Below, in pieces: positions 32,580 to 41,256 of a stretch of DNA of 53,424 nt. This DNA is from Waddliaceae bacterium. Lineage in GTDB: Bacteria; Chlamydiota; Chlamydiia; Chlamydiales; GCA-2709385. Both the position numbers and the translations under genes were made by a program. Position 1 is the stretch's first letter, and each line of letters opens with the position of its first letter. The notes under the pieces are model-generated. The model was given only the letters and a program-made list of their open reading frames with translations, was not told the DNA's origin and ran no database searches. The stretch covers positions 1-53,424 of the forward strand of contig PAQS01000032.1 of assembly GCA_002709385.1 (NCBI GenBank). The letters are read 5' to 3'.

Positions 32580-33581
32580 CTACTGTGAAGAGTGTATTTT
32601 ATTGAAGCCCATTTGTATTTTCTTTTCTATTTCTTGAGCACGCCATTCTTGTGCTGCTCGTCTATCTGATTGAAGAGATTCTGGAGCAGATTCCATGTCT
32701 AATTCTTCTCCAAGATATGCATAAGCACTTGAGTAAGAAGGGAGCCTCGGCTCTACTTCTTCGTCTTTAAAATCGTCGCAAGGAGGAAGAATTTTGTGAG
32801 TTGAAAGAGAAAGTGGGAAGAAGTGAGTTTTTACTTTAGCTTTGCTAGACATAAGATAGAACATTTGAATAGCTTTAGGGTCTAAATGAGAAATCGTGCG
32901 AACAACACCATCGTTATCTGCGCGGTCTCGTCCACCACTAGGAGCTACAATAATGCATTTAGAGCCTTCTTGAAGGAGAGAGCTCATCACTTCCATTGTA
33001 CGTTTGTTTTTTTGTTGTTGATCAAAGCGTGCTTCGGGGTCTTCATTCATACGCTTTTTCGAGGTAATACAAAGAAGATCTCTACCTCGACTAAAAGGAA
33101 CACTTAAAGGATCTTGGCAAACTTTTGTTCCAGAAACCCAAATACAGTGCTCCGACAAGTAAGGAAATTCTTCAGAAAGCAGCAAGCTAAGAATCTGAGG
33201 ATCAGCCTCAATTTGGTGATTGGTAAAAAGAACAGCATTTTCTCCAGAATGAATGAATGCATCAAGCTTCTGAAACTGTTCTTTACCGAGAATCTCTGAT
33301 TTTTCTTGGTCGAGAAGAGGACGAAAAAAATCGAGGCCAAATTGATAGTAATCAATAGCGCCACTTCGTTCTGCAGGGTGATAAGGGGTAAATCCGTAAG
33401 GAGATTCTAACTGTTTTTTGATTTCATGGAGAAACTGAAGGAAGCGATTTTGAATAAGTTCCTCAGTTTCTCCTCTGGCTTCCTTGGAGTATTGATGATA
33501 AAAATCAAGAATCACCCTGCTCATTTGCTCAGGAACAGAATTCTCAATTTTCCACTTCTCAAGAAAGTCACTAAAACCCAT
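32580..33581 (-). CDS. plsB: Glycerol-3-phosphate acyltransferase, plant/chlamydial soluble type
   Basis: 334 residues from ATG 33581. The N-terminal helical domain is followed by the acyltransferase motif FTNHQIEADPQ (catalytic NH-x-x-x-x-D variant of H-x4-D), the IVAPSGGRDR glycerophosphate motif and later FFPLSLSTH. This soluble form resembles chloroplast GPAT and is typical of Chlamydiae. It adds the first acyl chain to glycerol-3-phosphate. The start lies just inside the stop of rng (33586-33588), five bases away, so the two are coupled. Confidence 0.93.
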   Translation of the reverse strand: MGFSDFLEKWKIENSVPEQMSRVILDFYHQYSKEARGETEELIQNRFLQFLHEIKKQLESPYGFTPYHPAERSGAIDYYQFGLDFFRPLLDQEKSEILGKEQFQKLDAFIHSGENAVLFTNHQIEADPQILSLLLSEEFPYLSEHCIWVSGTKVCQDPLSVPFSRGRDLLCITSKKRMNEDPEARFDQQQKNKRTMEVMSSLLQEGSKCIIVAPSGGRDRADNDGVVRTISHLDPKAIQMFYLMSSKAKVKTHFFPLSLSTHKILPPCDDFKDEEVEPRLPSYSSAYAYLGEELDMESAPESLQSDRRAAQEWRAQEIEKKIQMGFNKIHSSQ

Positions 33582-33585
33582 GTTT

Positions 33586-35115
33586 TTAGACCTCAATAGG
33601 TTTTTGTGTGATTGTTGAGTAAAACTCAAAAGTATTTAAGTGGAACTCATCGTTTTCACCAAACTCAAGGTGAGCATTCATATTTTCAGCAATAGAGGCT
33701 AGATGTTTTTGATCACCGCCTTTCTGCAGGTACTTATAAAGATCAGGGTGGATATCCAAACGTAGAGCGTATTGTTGAAAATGGCCGACAACTTTCTTAA
33801 GCTGTCGCTCGATTTCAATAGATACACTCTCGTGTGTTTTGATCAATCCTGTAGCAGTACAATAAGGACAAGCAGTGAATAGAGTTTGAGTGAGAGAGCC
33901 TCTGTGCCTTTGACGAGTCATCTCAACCAAACCAAATTCACTCATTCCAAGAACGGTACATTTAGCCGAATCTTCTTTCATACACTCTTTAAGGCGTTCG
34001 AGCACTCTTCGTTGGTTTTTGCGAGATCGCATGTCGATAAAATCGCAAATAACCAGCCCACCTACATTACGAAGACGTAACTGCCGAGCAATTTCATCTG
34101 CAGCCTCTAAGTTTACGCGAACGAGAGTTTCTTCTACATCAACACCTTGTGCATTGTTACGCCCAGAGTTTACATCGACTGTATGCATTGCCTCTGTGCG
34201 GTCAAAATACAAGTAACCACCACTGTTCAACCAAATTTTTCTTCGTAGTGCCTTAGAAATTTCACGTTCTACACTGAAGCGCTCGAACATAGGAATTTTG
34301 TCTCGGTAAAACTCAATCCGTAAATTATGTTCTGTAGCGAAACGTGAGTAAATGCGTTTGCATTGCTGAAATACTTGGTAATCGTCAACTAAAATACGAT
34401 CGAATTTTTTATCTATAGCTGTCAGTAAAGCTCGCTTAACAATGTCAGATTCTTCATAAAGAAGAGCAGGACCTTCGCCTTCTTGATAAGAATCCATTAC
34501 CTGCTGCCAAGTTTTACATAAGTCTTGTGCTTCAGCAAGAAGTACTTCAGAAGAAACATGGCGACTGGCGGTACGACAAATAAAACCTGTAGGCTGATCT
34601 GTTTTGAAAGAGCGTATGGTGCGCTTTAGTCGATCACGTGCACCACGATCTTCAATTTTCCGAGAAACTCCGCGATGAGTAGAGTTAGGTAAAAGAACAA
34701 GGTAGCGGCCCGCAATAGAAATCTTAGAAGTGAGGCGAGCACCCTTATTTCCAATAGGCTCTTTGATCACTTGAACAAGTACTGGTTGATCAACTTGAAG
34801 AGCTTGCACGATGTCCATATCTTCTGCTTGTTCAGGCTGGTCATCATCCCACTCAAATTCAATACCAAAACGCTCTGATAATTTACGGGCGTTCTCTACA
34901 ATATCGGAAATGTGAATAAACCCATTTTCTCCTTCATTAATATTAATGAAAGCAGATTGGATGTTTTCCAAAATATTTGTTACTCTACCGCGGTAAATGT
35001 TACCGGTTAACTGGCGCTCTTGTTTGCGTTCGACAATTAGATCATGGAGTTGGCCGTGTCGTAAATGCGCGTAGCGGATCTCCTTTGACTCGATGTTCAG
35101 TAAAATTTCTTCCAT
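33586..35115 (-). CDS. rng: Ribonuclease G/E family
   Basis: 509 residues. An S1 RNA-binding domain lies at the N-terminus (GNIYRGRVTNILENIQSAFININEG). The catalytic part is FDRTEAMHTVDVNSGRN, with the paired magnesium-binding aspartates DFIDMR. CPYCTATG forms the zinc-link cysteines, and GMSEFGLVEMTRQR the conserved DNase I-like end. Without the long C-terminal degradosome scaffold it resembles RNase G. It matures rRNA and degrades mRNA. Gene order rng-plsB-M16 matches CT808-CT806. Confidence 0.95.
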   Translation of the reverse strand: MEEILLNIESKEIRYAHLRHGQLHDLIVERKQERQLTGNIYRGRVTNILENIQSAFININEGENGFIHISDIVENARKLSERFGIEFEWDDDQPEQAEDMDIVQALQVDQPVLVQVIKEPIGNKGARLTSKISIAGRYLVLLPNSTHRGVSRKIEDRGARDRLKRTIRSFKTDQPTGFICRTASRHVSSEVLLAEAQDLCKTWQQVMDSYQEGEGPALLYEESDIVKRALLTAIDKKFDRILVDDYQVFQQCKRIYSRFATEHNLRIEFYRDKIPMFERFSVEREISKALRRKIWLNSGGYLYFDRTEAMHTVDVNSGRNNAQGVDVEETLVRVNLEAADEIARQLRLRNVGGLVICDFIDMRSRKNQRRVLERLKECMKEDSAKCTVLGMSEFGLVEMTRQRHRGSLTQTLFTACPYCTATGLIKTHESVSIEIERQLKKVVGHFQQYALRLDIHPDLYKYLQKGGDQKHLASIAENMNAHLEFGENDEFHLNTFEFYSTITQKPIEV

Positions 35116-35168
35116 CTAAGCACCACTTTCGTTGGGAATATCATGAACCAGTAAAGACATTTGCAAAA

Positions 35169-35199
35169 AATATACTATGAAAAAAAAGCAAGCTGTCAA
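35169..35199 (-). promoter_or_regulatory. Candidate promoter of the rng-plsB-M16 operon
   Basis: On the minus strand a perfect TTGACA (35194-35199) stands 19 bp before TATATT (35169-35174). The transcript would start about 45 bases before the rng ATG. Spacer longer than the ideal 17 bp; read by eye. Confidence 0.5.
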
Positions 35200-35376
35200 G
35201 ACTCTACTGGTACGGGTAAGTTATTTGCATCATAGACACTCATATTAATGTAAAAAATGGATCTTTTCCACATAAATCCCCCGAAACATTTCCAAATCAA
35301 AAATCCTAAAATATTTTCACACAAAAAAAACTTTGATGAGTCCATCTGAATGAATTTACGAGTAAGAAAGAGGGAT

Positions 35377-35395
35377 GATTAGCTAGCCATTGGAG
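35377..35395. repeat. Half copy of dispersed hairpin element
   Basis: GATTAGCTAGCCATTGGAG is nearly identical to the right arm of the element after yebC (GATTAGGTAGCCATTGGAG, one difference). The partner arm is not seen nearby. Confidence 0.5.
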
Positions 35396-35402
35396 CTTAA
35401 AG

Positions 35403-35444
35403 ACGCATTCCTTTTCAATCAGAACAATAGGAAAAGGAATGCGT
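35403..35444 (-). terminator. Hairpin terminator of the ankyrin gene
   Basis: A perfect 14-bp stem, ACGCATTCCTTTTC (35403-35416) with GAAAAGGAATGCGT (35431-35444), begins six bases after the stop of the ankyrin gene. On the minus strand a short CTTTA follows. Confidence 0.7.
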
Positions 35445-35449
35445 ATCAA

Positions 35450-36781
35450 TTAATCGTTTTGATTTTCTAGAAGAGAGAGGCAAGTGAGCAAGCATTGTCT
35501 TTCTTTTTGCTCTTGATACCATGCCTTAGCTGTTGAGCCTGGAAAGAAAAATGTTGGAAATGTTTTTCCATTATCGTCGAGTTTTTGTATTACAAAATCA
35601 AAAACTTCTTTTGATTTTTTCCGTTTCATGATCTCCTCAGGACTAAGTTCATCTTCTAGCTCATCATCGTACCACTCTTCGCTTTCATATTCTAAACCCT
35701 CTATAAAATCTTCTTCAGTCCAAGAAAAACGTTTTGCAACCTCTTCCAGTGTAGGGCTTCCTTTAGTTTTTTCTAGTTCAGTAGATACATAGTGAAGTGC
35801 TTTTTCTTGGCATTCTTCATTTTTCTCTAAAAAAAGTTGAAGCATCTCTGCAGAGCATTTTGTAACAAGAATTCGGAAAACGCTTTCTCCAAAAGAATTT
35901 TTTGTTTGAATAACTTGTTCTTTATTCATATAGCGAATTAAAAGAGCTACACAGTCGAAATGGTTTTTATATACAGATGTGTATAGGGCGTCTTGAGTAA
36001 ACTCATTGAGTTGTTCGGGAGATAAGGATTTTAATAATATAGTTAAAATTTCTTTGTGATCAAAAGATGAAGCTAGCTTAAGAGGGTTATGGTTTCTTTC
36101 TCTTAAATGAGACAAAAACGGTTGATCGTGTTCGCAAAGCATTTGTACTGTTTCTGTAAAACCATGGTGAATGGCTAAATCTAGTAGGCTTTCTTGCTCT
36201 TCTGTTTCAATAAGAAGATCTTTTGGATCAGCTAAATGTATCAGTTTACGAAGAAGGGAGTGGTCATCTGCTAAAACAGCAAGGTGTAAAGCATTTTTTC
36301 CTTGGAAATTGTGAATACCAATGGTGTAAGAGGGAACTTTTTCAAGTTCGTTTTGCCAGTTTTCTTTTTTTTCACCATTTGTAATTCTCCAAAGGTTTTT
36401 AAGTTGAAGATCGAGCTTTTCTTGTTTCTCTTTTACTTCTGAAATTTTTAAACGAATATCGTCGCTTACATCATTAATGAGTTCCCCTGCAGGTGAACCG
36501 TCCCACCAGTTTTTATAGCTTCTAGCACAAGCCCAAATATTATTTATGCAGGTTTGAGGATGAACTGAAGCTTGATTCGAACGCCAGCTAATACGGCTTT
36601 GGAGATCTTCTATACGGTAAGTTCCTTGGCTATCTAATAGTTTTTCATACTCTTCAAGAATATTTACGAGTAAATCTTGGTATTTTGTTTTAAAGATATT
36701 GATTTGTTGTTTTTCGCTTTGGTCGTATCCAAGGATTCTTTGTATGTAAGGATAGCTTAAATTTCTAATTTCACTTTTCAT
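35450..36781 (-). CDS. Ankyrin-repeat protein
   Basis: 443 residues. The middle part (about 155-310) holds about four ankyrin repeats, the clearest being FQGKNALHLAVLADDHSLLRKLI, then ESLLDLAIHHGFTETVQMLC, then NHNPLKLASSFDHKEILTILL. The N-terminal 150 residues are helical and charged and unrecognised; the C-terminal part has an acidic patch (EYESEEWYDDELEDELSPEE). Ankyrin proteins of intracellular bacteria are often secreted to bind host proteins, but no secretion signal can be read here. It interrupts the conserved CT806-CT811 block. GAGG lies about ten bases before the ATG. Confidence 0.85.
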   Translation of the reverse strand: MKSEIRNLSYPYIQRILGYDQSEKQQINIFKTKYQDLLVNILEEYEKLLDSQGTYRIEDLQSRISWRSNQASVHPQTCINNIWACARSYKNWWDGSPAGELINDVSDDIRLKISEVKEKQEKLDLQLKNLWRITNGEKKENWQNELEKVPSYTIGIHNFQGKNALHLAVLADDHSLLRKLIHLADPKDLLIETEEQESLLDLAIHHGFTETVQMLCEHDQPFLSHLRERNHNPLKLASSFDHKEILTILLKSLSPEQLNEFTQDALYTSVYKNHFDCVALLIRYMNKEQVIQTKNSFGESVFRILVTKCSAEMLQLFLEKNEECQEKALHYVSTELEKTKGSPTLEEVAKRFSWTEEDFIEGLEYESEEWYDDELEDELSPEEIMKRKKSKEVFDFVIQKLDDNGKTFPTFFFPGSTAKAWYQEQKERQCLLTCLSLLENQND

Positions 36782-36915
36782 CGATCAAAGGCCTCATTTT
36801 TCGTTAATGAATAGGGAATATATGGTCTTTTTGTGGACCATCTTAAGTCTTGGTTTAGGATGAAAAATGCTGGAGAATAATGAAATAAACGAATAAAAAA
36901 TAGGGCTTATGAAAA

Positions 36916-38004
36916 TTAATTTTTTTCAGGGTCGCCCTTTTGTGCAGTAGGTAGGTTGATCTTAAAGCAAGTATTGCCTTCTTTACCTGGACTAAGATTT
37001 ACGGATCCACCTGCTCGTTCGATAAGTTTTTTAACAATTGTAAGGCCTAGTCCAGTTCCTTCCTCGTTCTCTTTTGTTGTATAAAAAGCATCAAAGATTT
37101 TTTCAGGATCAGCTAGTGATAAGCCTCGCCCTGTGTCTTCTACTTCAAGTTGAAATTCTTTAGGTGAGTGAGGGGGTAAATAACAAGCTCGTACAAAAAT
37201 AGTACCCTCACCGCCCATAGCATCCCGTGCGTTTGTTAATAAATTCAAAAGAATTTGATGCAAGTCTGAACGACTTAAAAGAATAGGGTAGCTATCTGTA
37301 GGGAGAGAAAGTTGTACTTTTATTCTACTTCCTAATGAACGTTTACTTAGATGAATGGTATCGCGAATAGGTTTAATAGGATCTAATGCGACACCTACAG
37401 GGCTATCAGCTCTAAGAAAAGATAAAATATTACTTGTTAAAGAACATGCTCGTTGGATGGTGTCATCAATAATATTTACATGCTTCATTTGGTTTGGGTC
37501 TTCTATCTCGCTTTTTAAAAGACCGGTATAGGCAAATACACTTGTGAAAATATTATTGAGATCATGGGCAACTCCAGCTGCAAGAGATCCTAGTGTAACT
37601 AATTTATGAGTCTGTAGCTCACCTTGTATAGGGGGGGAATTCAGCTCTTGCTTTTTCACTGCGAGAATTTGTATGGCGGATCTTTGCTGAATTGCAATGA
37701 GATGCCAGATCGCAGATTTTCCAGTAAATTCTATTGCGGAACAAGATGCTTGTTCTTGTGTCATACATGTCTTCATAAGTTCTGAAATAGATTTTTTCTG
37801 TTCAGAAGAGACATAATCAAAAAGAACTTGATTTTGAGGAGATTTAGGCACTCCTAATACGTGCGTAAAGAACTCTGGAGAATTCGTTAAAATACGGCCG
37901 TTCTCGTCAATATTGACCCAAAAGCTTATGCCCAGCTCTTCTAAGAGTTGGCAAAGCTTACTGTCATTACCCAAGCTGTCTTCTACTAAAAATTTATCAA
38001 TCAT
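36916..38004 (-). CDS. Sensor histidine kinase (PAS, HisKA, HATPase)
   Basis: 362 residues, no membrane segment. A PAS-like domain fills about 15-110. The dimerisation helix has LGSLAAGVAHDLNNIFTSV with phospho-acceptor His147; the HDLNN form is typical of NtrB/AtoS-like kinases. The ATPase boxes are NLLTNARDAMGG (N), VEDTGRGLS (G1), FDAFYTTKENEEGTGLGLTIVK (F and G2). It is cytosolic and complete, but no response regulator is adjacent, so its partner is encoded elsewhere. It follows the membrane protein at 38025-38615 by 20 bp, probably in one transcript. Confidence 0.92.
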   Translation of the reverse strand: MIDKFLVEDSLGNDSKLCQLLEELGISFWVNIDENGRILTNSPEFFTHVLGVPKSPQNQVLFDYVSSEQKKSISELMKTCMTQEQASCSAIEFTGKSAIWHLIAIQQRSAIQILAVKKQELNSPPIQGELQTHKLVTLGSLAAGVAHDLNNIFTSVFAYTGLLKSEIEDPNQMKHVNIIDDTIQRACSLTSNILSFLRADSPVGVALDPIKPIRDTIHLSKRSLGSRIKVQLSLPTDSYPILLSRSDLHQILLNLLTNARDAMGGEGTIFVRACYLPPHSPKEFQLEVEDTGRGLSLADPEKIFDAFYTTKENEEGTGLGLTIVKKLIERAGGSVNLSPGKEGNTCFKINLPTAQKGDPEKN

Positions 38005-38024
38005 AGTTCTACATATCTCAACGA

Positions 38025-38615
38025 TTAAATATGCATAAGTTCGTCAATGTCACATTGTTGCCAACGTGTAGGTAGATCTGCTCTTTTTCCGTCTTGTGTG
38101 ATAATCATGACTCGCCAGCGTACTTGTGTGTCTTCTGTTAAAGAAGCTTGTACGGTAACTCTTCCTAATGGGGGAAGTTCTCCTAGATCAAATTTTTCTG
38201 TAGAGAGTTGTCCGTTTGCAGTACGTTCAATAATCAATTTGGCGTGATGCCAAGAAAAATTGTTGCGGTTTGTAATCATCCAATCGGTACCTTCAAGATT
38301 TGGACGATAAAAACACTTAAAACGAATACGACTTGCCTCAGCTTGCTTAGAATTTCTTCTTTGGTCTGCGTGTTCATGGTAAGCTCGAGTTGCTCGAGCA
38401 AGAGCAATACCTCTGTACATAAAAAATGGAAGAACTAGAAGATATAAAGCAGTCGTAAAAGGAATTGATTTTAGCAGTAAACTATTTGTTACCAGGTGGC
38501 TATGTCCGTATACAGGAATTACCACAGTACATAAGATCCCAATGAAGAAAGAGAGAAAGACAATAATCGTGTCTTTTCCTTTTATGTGTTTGCCGGTCTG
38601 AACGAGCTCACTCAT
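38025..38615 (-). CDS. Membrane protein of unknown function
   Basis: 196 residues with two hydrophobic segments (about 16-36 TIIVFLSFFIGILCTVVIPV and 50-68 IPFTTALYLLVLPFFMYRG) and a C-terminal soluble part of about 110 residues rich in beta-type sequence (TVQASLTEDTQVRWRVMII). Family not recognised. AAAGGAGC before the ATG is a strong ribosome binding site. Being directly upstream of the histidine kinase, it could supply its sensory input, but this is only from context. Confidence 0.75.
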   Translation of the reverse strand: MSELVQTGKHIKGKDTIIVFLSFFIGILCTVVIPVYGHSHLVTNSLLLKSIPFTTALYLLVLPFFMYRGIALARATRAYHEHADQRRNSKQAEASRIRFKCFYRPNLEGTDWMITNRNNFSWHHAKLIIERTANGQLSTEKFDLGELPPLGRVTVQASLTEDTQVRWRVMIITQDGKRADLPTRWQQCDIDELMHI

Positions 38616-38878
38616 TGGAGTGCTCCTTTAAGGTAAACTGCGGGTACTCTAGATATCGGAACGAAGAAGAATAGATAAAGAAAAATTTGTTTATCATTTT
38701 TAAGGTAAGAGTCTTGGGTGGATTTGTGAGGATAAAACTTAGCTAAAAGAGGCTTAGTTTTTGTTCTTCTTGCTATGGATTGATTTAGCTCTTAGATATC
38801 TCGATTTACCTGGATAAAAAACACTAAAGTGACTATAGTAAAATGTTTGAGAATCAATCCCTTTAAAGTATTCCAATT

Positions 38879-39343
38879 GTGACTGATTTTAAGATATTTA
38901 CAGAGCGTCTAAAAGACGGAACGATTCAAGAAGTTTCTGAAGAGTATTCAGCTGATTTCTTAGATGTGAGTGAAGATGAGTTGTGTCTTAGTCACTTAGT
39001 ACAAGTGACAGGAATGGCATATATAGCTGATCAAGATCTTATTATGTCTCTTGAAGCGAAGACAAAGGCTACATTACCTTGTCGGGTGTGTAATAAAGAT
39101 TGTGCGATCCATCTTGAAACCCCTCGTTTTACTTTATGTGTTCCGTTGAGTGAGATTGGTACAGGAGTATTTGATTTCTCAAAGGATTTGCGGGAAGCTA
39201 TTTTATTGGAAATTCCCGTGTTTGCAGAGTGTGAAAATGGAAACTGCCCTGAGCGTGGTGAGTTGGAACGGTATTTAAAGAAACCAGTTGAAGGCAAGAA
39301 CTCTTCGACAGAGACTTGTGGTAACGCGTTCGCTGGGCTTTAG
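38879..39343 (+). CDS. DUF177/YceD family protein
   Basis: 154 residues with a GTG start. The fold shows an early beta part, then LPCRVCNKDC and later CENGNCPERG, the paired cysteines of the YceD family, which precede rpmF in very many bacteria. A role in 23S rRNA/ribosome maturation is suggested for homologues. Directly upstream of rpmF and plsX, in the order of CT809-CT811. Confidence 0.85.
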   Translation: MTDFKIFTERLKDGTIQEVSEEYSADFLDVSEDELCLSHLVQVTGMAYIADQDLIMSLEAKTKATLPCRVCNKDCAIHLETPRFTLCVPLSEIGTGVFDFSKDLREAILLEIPVFAECENGNCPERGELERYLKKPVEGKNSSTETCGNAFAGL

Positions 39344-39455
39344 GCAAATTATCTGTTAAATAAATTTTATCTTACTTTAAGAACTTTCCCTTATTTTTCT
39401 TCTTTCTCTTAGTGAAAAGTACTGTGAAGGTTCGTTGGTATTAAGGAGTATTACC

Positions 39456-39638
39456 ATGGCAGTACCTCGTAATCGTCATTCAAATAGTCGTAAAAACATG
39501 CGTAGAGCTCACCACGCTAAAAAAGCTAAAAATATCGCTACTTGTGATAACTGTGGTGCACAGAGCCTACCTCACCGTATTTGTAGTTCTTGTGGACAAT
39601 ACGGTGGTCGCGCAATGCAGGCTGCTGTTAAAGCCTAA
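39456..39638 (+). CDS. rpmF: Ribosomal protein L32
   Basis: 60 residues from ATG 39456, with AAGGAG eight bases before. MAVPRNRHSNSRKNMRRAHHA is the L32 start; the zinc-ribbon cysteines CDNCGAQSLPHRIC and CSSCGQY are all present (four-cysteine form). It is part of the large ribosomal subunit. It is followed by plsX as in most bacteria. Confidence 0.97.
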   Translation: MAVPRNRHSNSRKNMRRAHHAKKAKNIATCDNCGAQSLPHRICSSCGQYGGRAMQAAVKA

Positions 39639-39655
39639 CATTAGGGCTTTGAGTT

Positions 39656-40681
39656 TTGAAGCTCTGTGTAGACCTCATGGGGAGTGAAACAACTCCCTCT
39701 TGTTTGATAGAGGCAATTACTTGTTTGCTTCCAATTTTGGAAGATACAGATCAAGTATTTCTTCTTGCTACAAATGAAGTTATCGCAGAGCTTAAGCCTC
39801 AATTCCAAGCTAATCCATCACTAGAGTGGCTTGTTGCAGATCAATTTATTGCAATGAGCGAACTTCCTCTACAAGCAATCAGACAAAAACCACAATCAAG
39901 TACAGCTCTTGGAATTTCTTTGTTGAAAGAACAGAAGGCCGATGTATTTGTTTCAATGGGGAATACAGGTGCTTTGATTGCTCAGTCTGTTATTGATCTA
40001 CGTTGTTTTTCAAAAATACATCGTCCAGCATTGATTGCTACGATACCTAGTAAATCAGGTCCTGTTGTTGTTCTTGATGTAGGGGCGCAAGCTGTAGCAA
40101 AACCTGAGCATTACCAACAATTTGCCGTTCTGGGTGCCATTTATTATCAGCTTCGTTATGCGAAAGATTCTTCTGATATTTCTGTGGGCTTGCTTAATAT
40201 GGGAACGGAAGAAGAAAAAGGGACAAAAGAAGTCGTAGAAGCTTATGAAGCTTTAGCGGATCTTTTCCTTGAGCAACCTTTAAAAAATGTACAATTCAAA
40301 GGAAATGTTGAAGGAACCCAGGTTTTTGAGGGAGAAGTACAGGTTCTTGTTACAAATGGATTTACTGGAAACGTTTTTTTAAAAACAGCTGAGGGAGTTG
40401 GGAGTTTTCTCTCAAAGCGTTTGAAAAAGCTCATAAATGAAGAGCAAGATACTTGTTCTGAGCGCTTTCTTCAAAAAATTAAAAATATGACAAAAGCTCT
40501 TGATCAAGCAGAATATCCCGGTGCCATACTTTGTGGAGTAAATGGCATGGTGATGAAGTGTCATGGCTCTTCAGACTCCAAAGCTCTTTACAGTGGCTTA
40601 AAAGAAGCTGTATTTCTAGCGAAAACAAACCTTCATGCTAAAATACAAGAAGCAGTTGAAGAGTTTTATCGGTCAAAATAG
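39656..40681 (+). CDS. plsX: Phosphate acyltransferase PlsX
   Basis: 341 residues with a TTG start (KLCVDLMGSETTP). PlsX makes acyl-phosphate from acyl-ACP for phospholipid synthesis. Conserved parts are MGNTGALIAQSV, PALIATIPSKSGPVVVLDVGA, LLNMGTEEEKG and VTNGFTGNVFLKTAEG. The usual N-terminal MGGD is here MGSE, as in other chlamydial copies as I recall. Its last 16 bp overlap the convergent small membrane gene. Confidence 0.94.
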   Translation: MKLCVDLMGSETTPSCLIEAITCLLPILEDTDQVFLLATNEVIAELKPQFQANPSLEWLVADQFIAMSELPLQAIRQKPQSSTALGISLLKEQKADVFVSMGNTGALIAQSVIDLRCFSKIHRPALIATIPSKSGPVVVLDVGAQAVAKPEHYQQFAVLGAIYYQLRYAKDSSDISVGLLNMGTEEEKGTKEVVEAYEALADLFLEQPLKNVQFKGNVEGTQVFEGEVQVLVTNGFTGNVFLKTAEGVGSFLSKRLKKLINEEQDTCSERFLQKIKNMTKALDQAEYPGAILCGVNGMVMKCHGSSDSKALYSGLKEAVFLAKTNLHAKIQEAVEEFYRSK

Positions 40682-40905
40682 TTATAAAGCCAGCCAAAGA
40701 TATACAAACAAATAAATCCATCAGTAAATCCCCAAGCAGCCCCAATCAAAGCACCCAGGAAGGATAGTGAATAGCCCGGATAAAGGTCTATAAACATACT
40801 AGTCCATACCACACCATAGCCAAAATATGTGGCAAAAAATGTCATGAGAAATACGCTAGCACTCCAAAAAACACCACCAGCCAAAGCAAGACTTTTTGCA
40901 CGCAT
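40666..40905 (-). CDS. Small integral membrane protein
   Basis: 79 residues with two to three hydrophobic segments (SLALAGGVFWSASVFLMTFFA, SLSFLGALIGAAWGFTDGFICLYIFGWLYNYF). The layout with G-G-x-W-x-x-S and YPGYSLSFLGALIG is like the bacterial membrane-associated proteins annotated as holin-like, without proof of such a role. It overlaps the end of plsX. Confidence 0.75.
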   Translation of the reverse strand: MRAKSLALAGGVFWSASVFLMTFFATYFGYGVVWTSMFIDLYPGYSLSFLGALIGAAWGFTDGFICLYIFGWLYNYFDR

Positions 40906-40956
40906 AAGAATCTCTTTTTTTTGGCAGAGGCACGTAAGGTGCCTCCTAGTTAATTA

Positions 40957-41121
40957 TTAGCGACGGTCGCGCCAGTCGCGATAGTCGCGCTCTGCTTGTT
41001 CCATTGCTTCATCCATTTCTTTTCCTGCTTTTTCAGCAGGCCCTTCTTTTTCACAAGCTGTAAAGGCAAGTCCCATAAAAAAGGTTGAAGCAGCTAAGAT
41101 GATGTATTTAATAATATGCAT
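40957..41121 (-). CDS. Short lipoprotein (54 residues), entericidin-like
   Basis: An ATG at 41121 with GGGGGA just upstream opens a 54-residue frame ending TAA at 40957. The product has a hydrophobic signal (IIKYIILAASTFFMGLAF) and ends in TAC-EKEGPAEKAGKE, so Cys23 is a likely lipidation site. The mature part is short, charged and helical, ending in YRDWRDRR. The size and layout recall entericidin/small outer-membrane lipoproteins; role unknown. It lies between two small membrane genes. Confidence 0.75.
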   Translation of the reverse strand: MHIIKYIILAASTFFMGLAFTACEKEGPAEKAGKEMDEAMEQAERDYRDWRDRR

Positions 41122-41256
41122 ATATTCCCCCTAATTAAAAAATAAAATAATTTTTACTTGTATATTGTTGAATATTGGTTAATTAATGTCAAAATTAGTT
41201 GGTTTTGCATTTTATTAATAATGTACTATTGTTCGTTGTTTAATAGAGGGTATTGT

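Larger units (their letters stand above)
35116..35449. other. Intergenic region with rng promoter, repeat half-copy and terminator
   Basis: 334 bp without a gene. It holds the rng promoter (35169-35199), a 19-base half copy of the dispersed hairpin element (35377-35395) and the terminator of the ankyrin gene (35403-35444). The rest is AT-rich with nothing recognised. Confidence 0.7.

Noticed and set aside
40927-40945. Hairpin GAGGCAC/GTGCCTC after the small lipoprotein, taken as a terminator.
   Set aside because: On the minus strand it is followed by an A-run, not a T-run; stem is only 7 bp. It is not listed as a terminator.
41158-41256. Upstream extension of the BPL_N frame (hydrophobic, signal-like).
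   Set aside because: AGAGGG seven bases before ATG 41257 supports the shorter start, and the extension codons look like AT-rich intergenic sequence.
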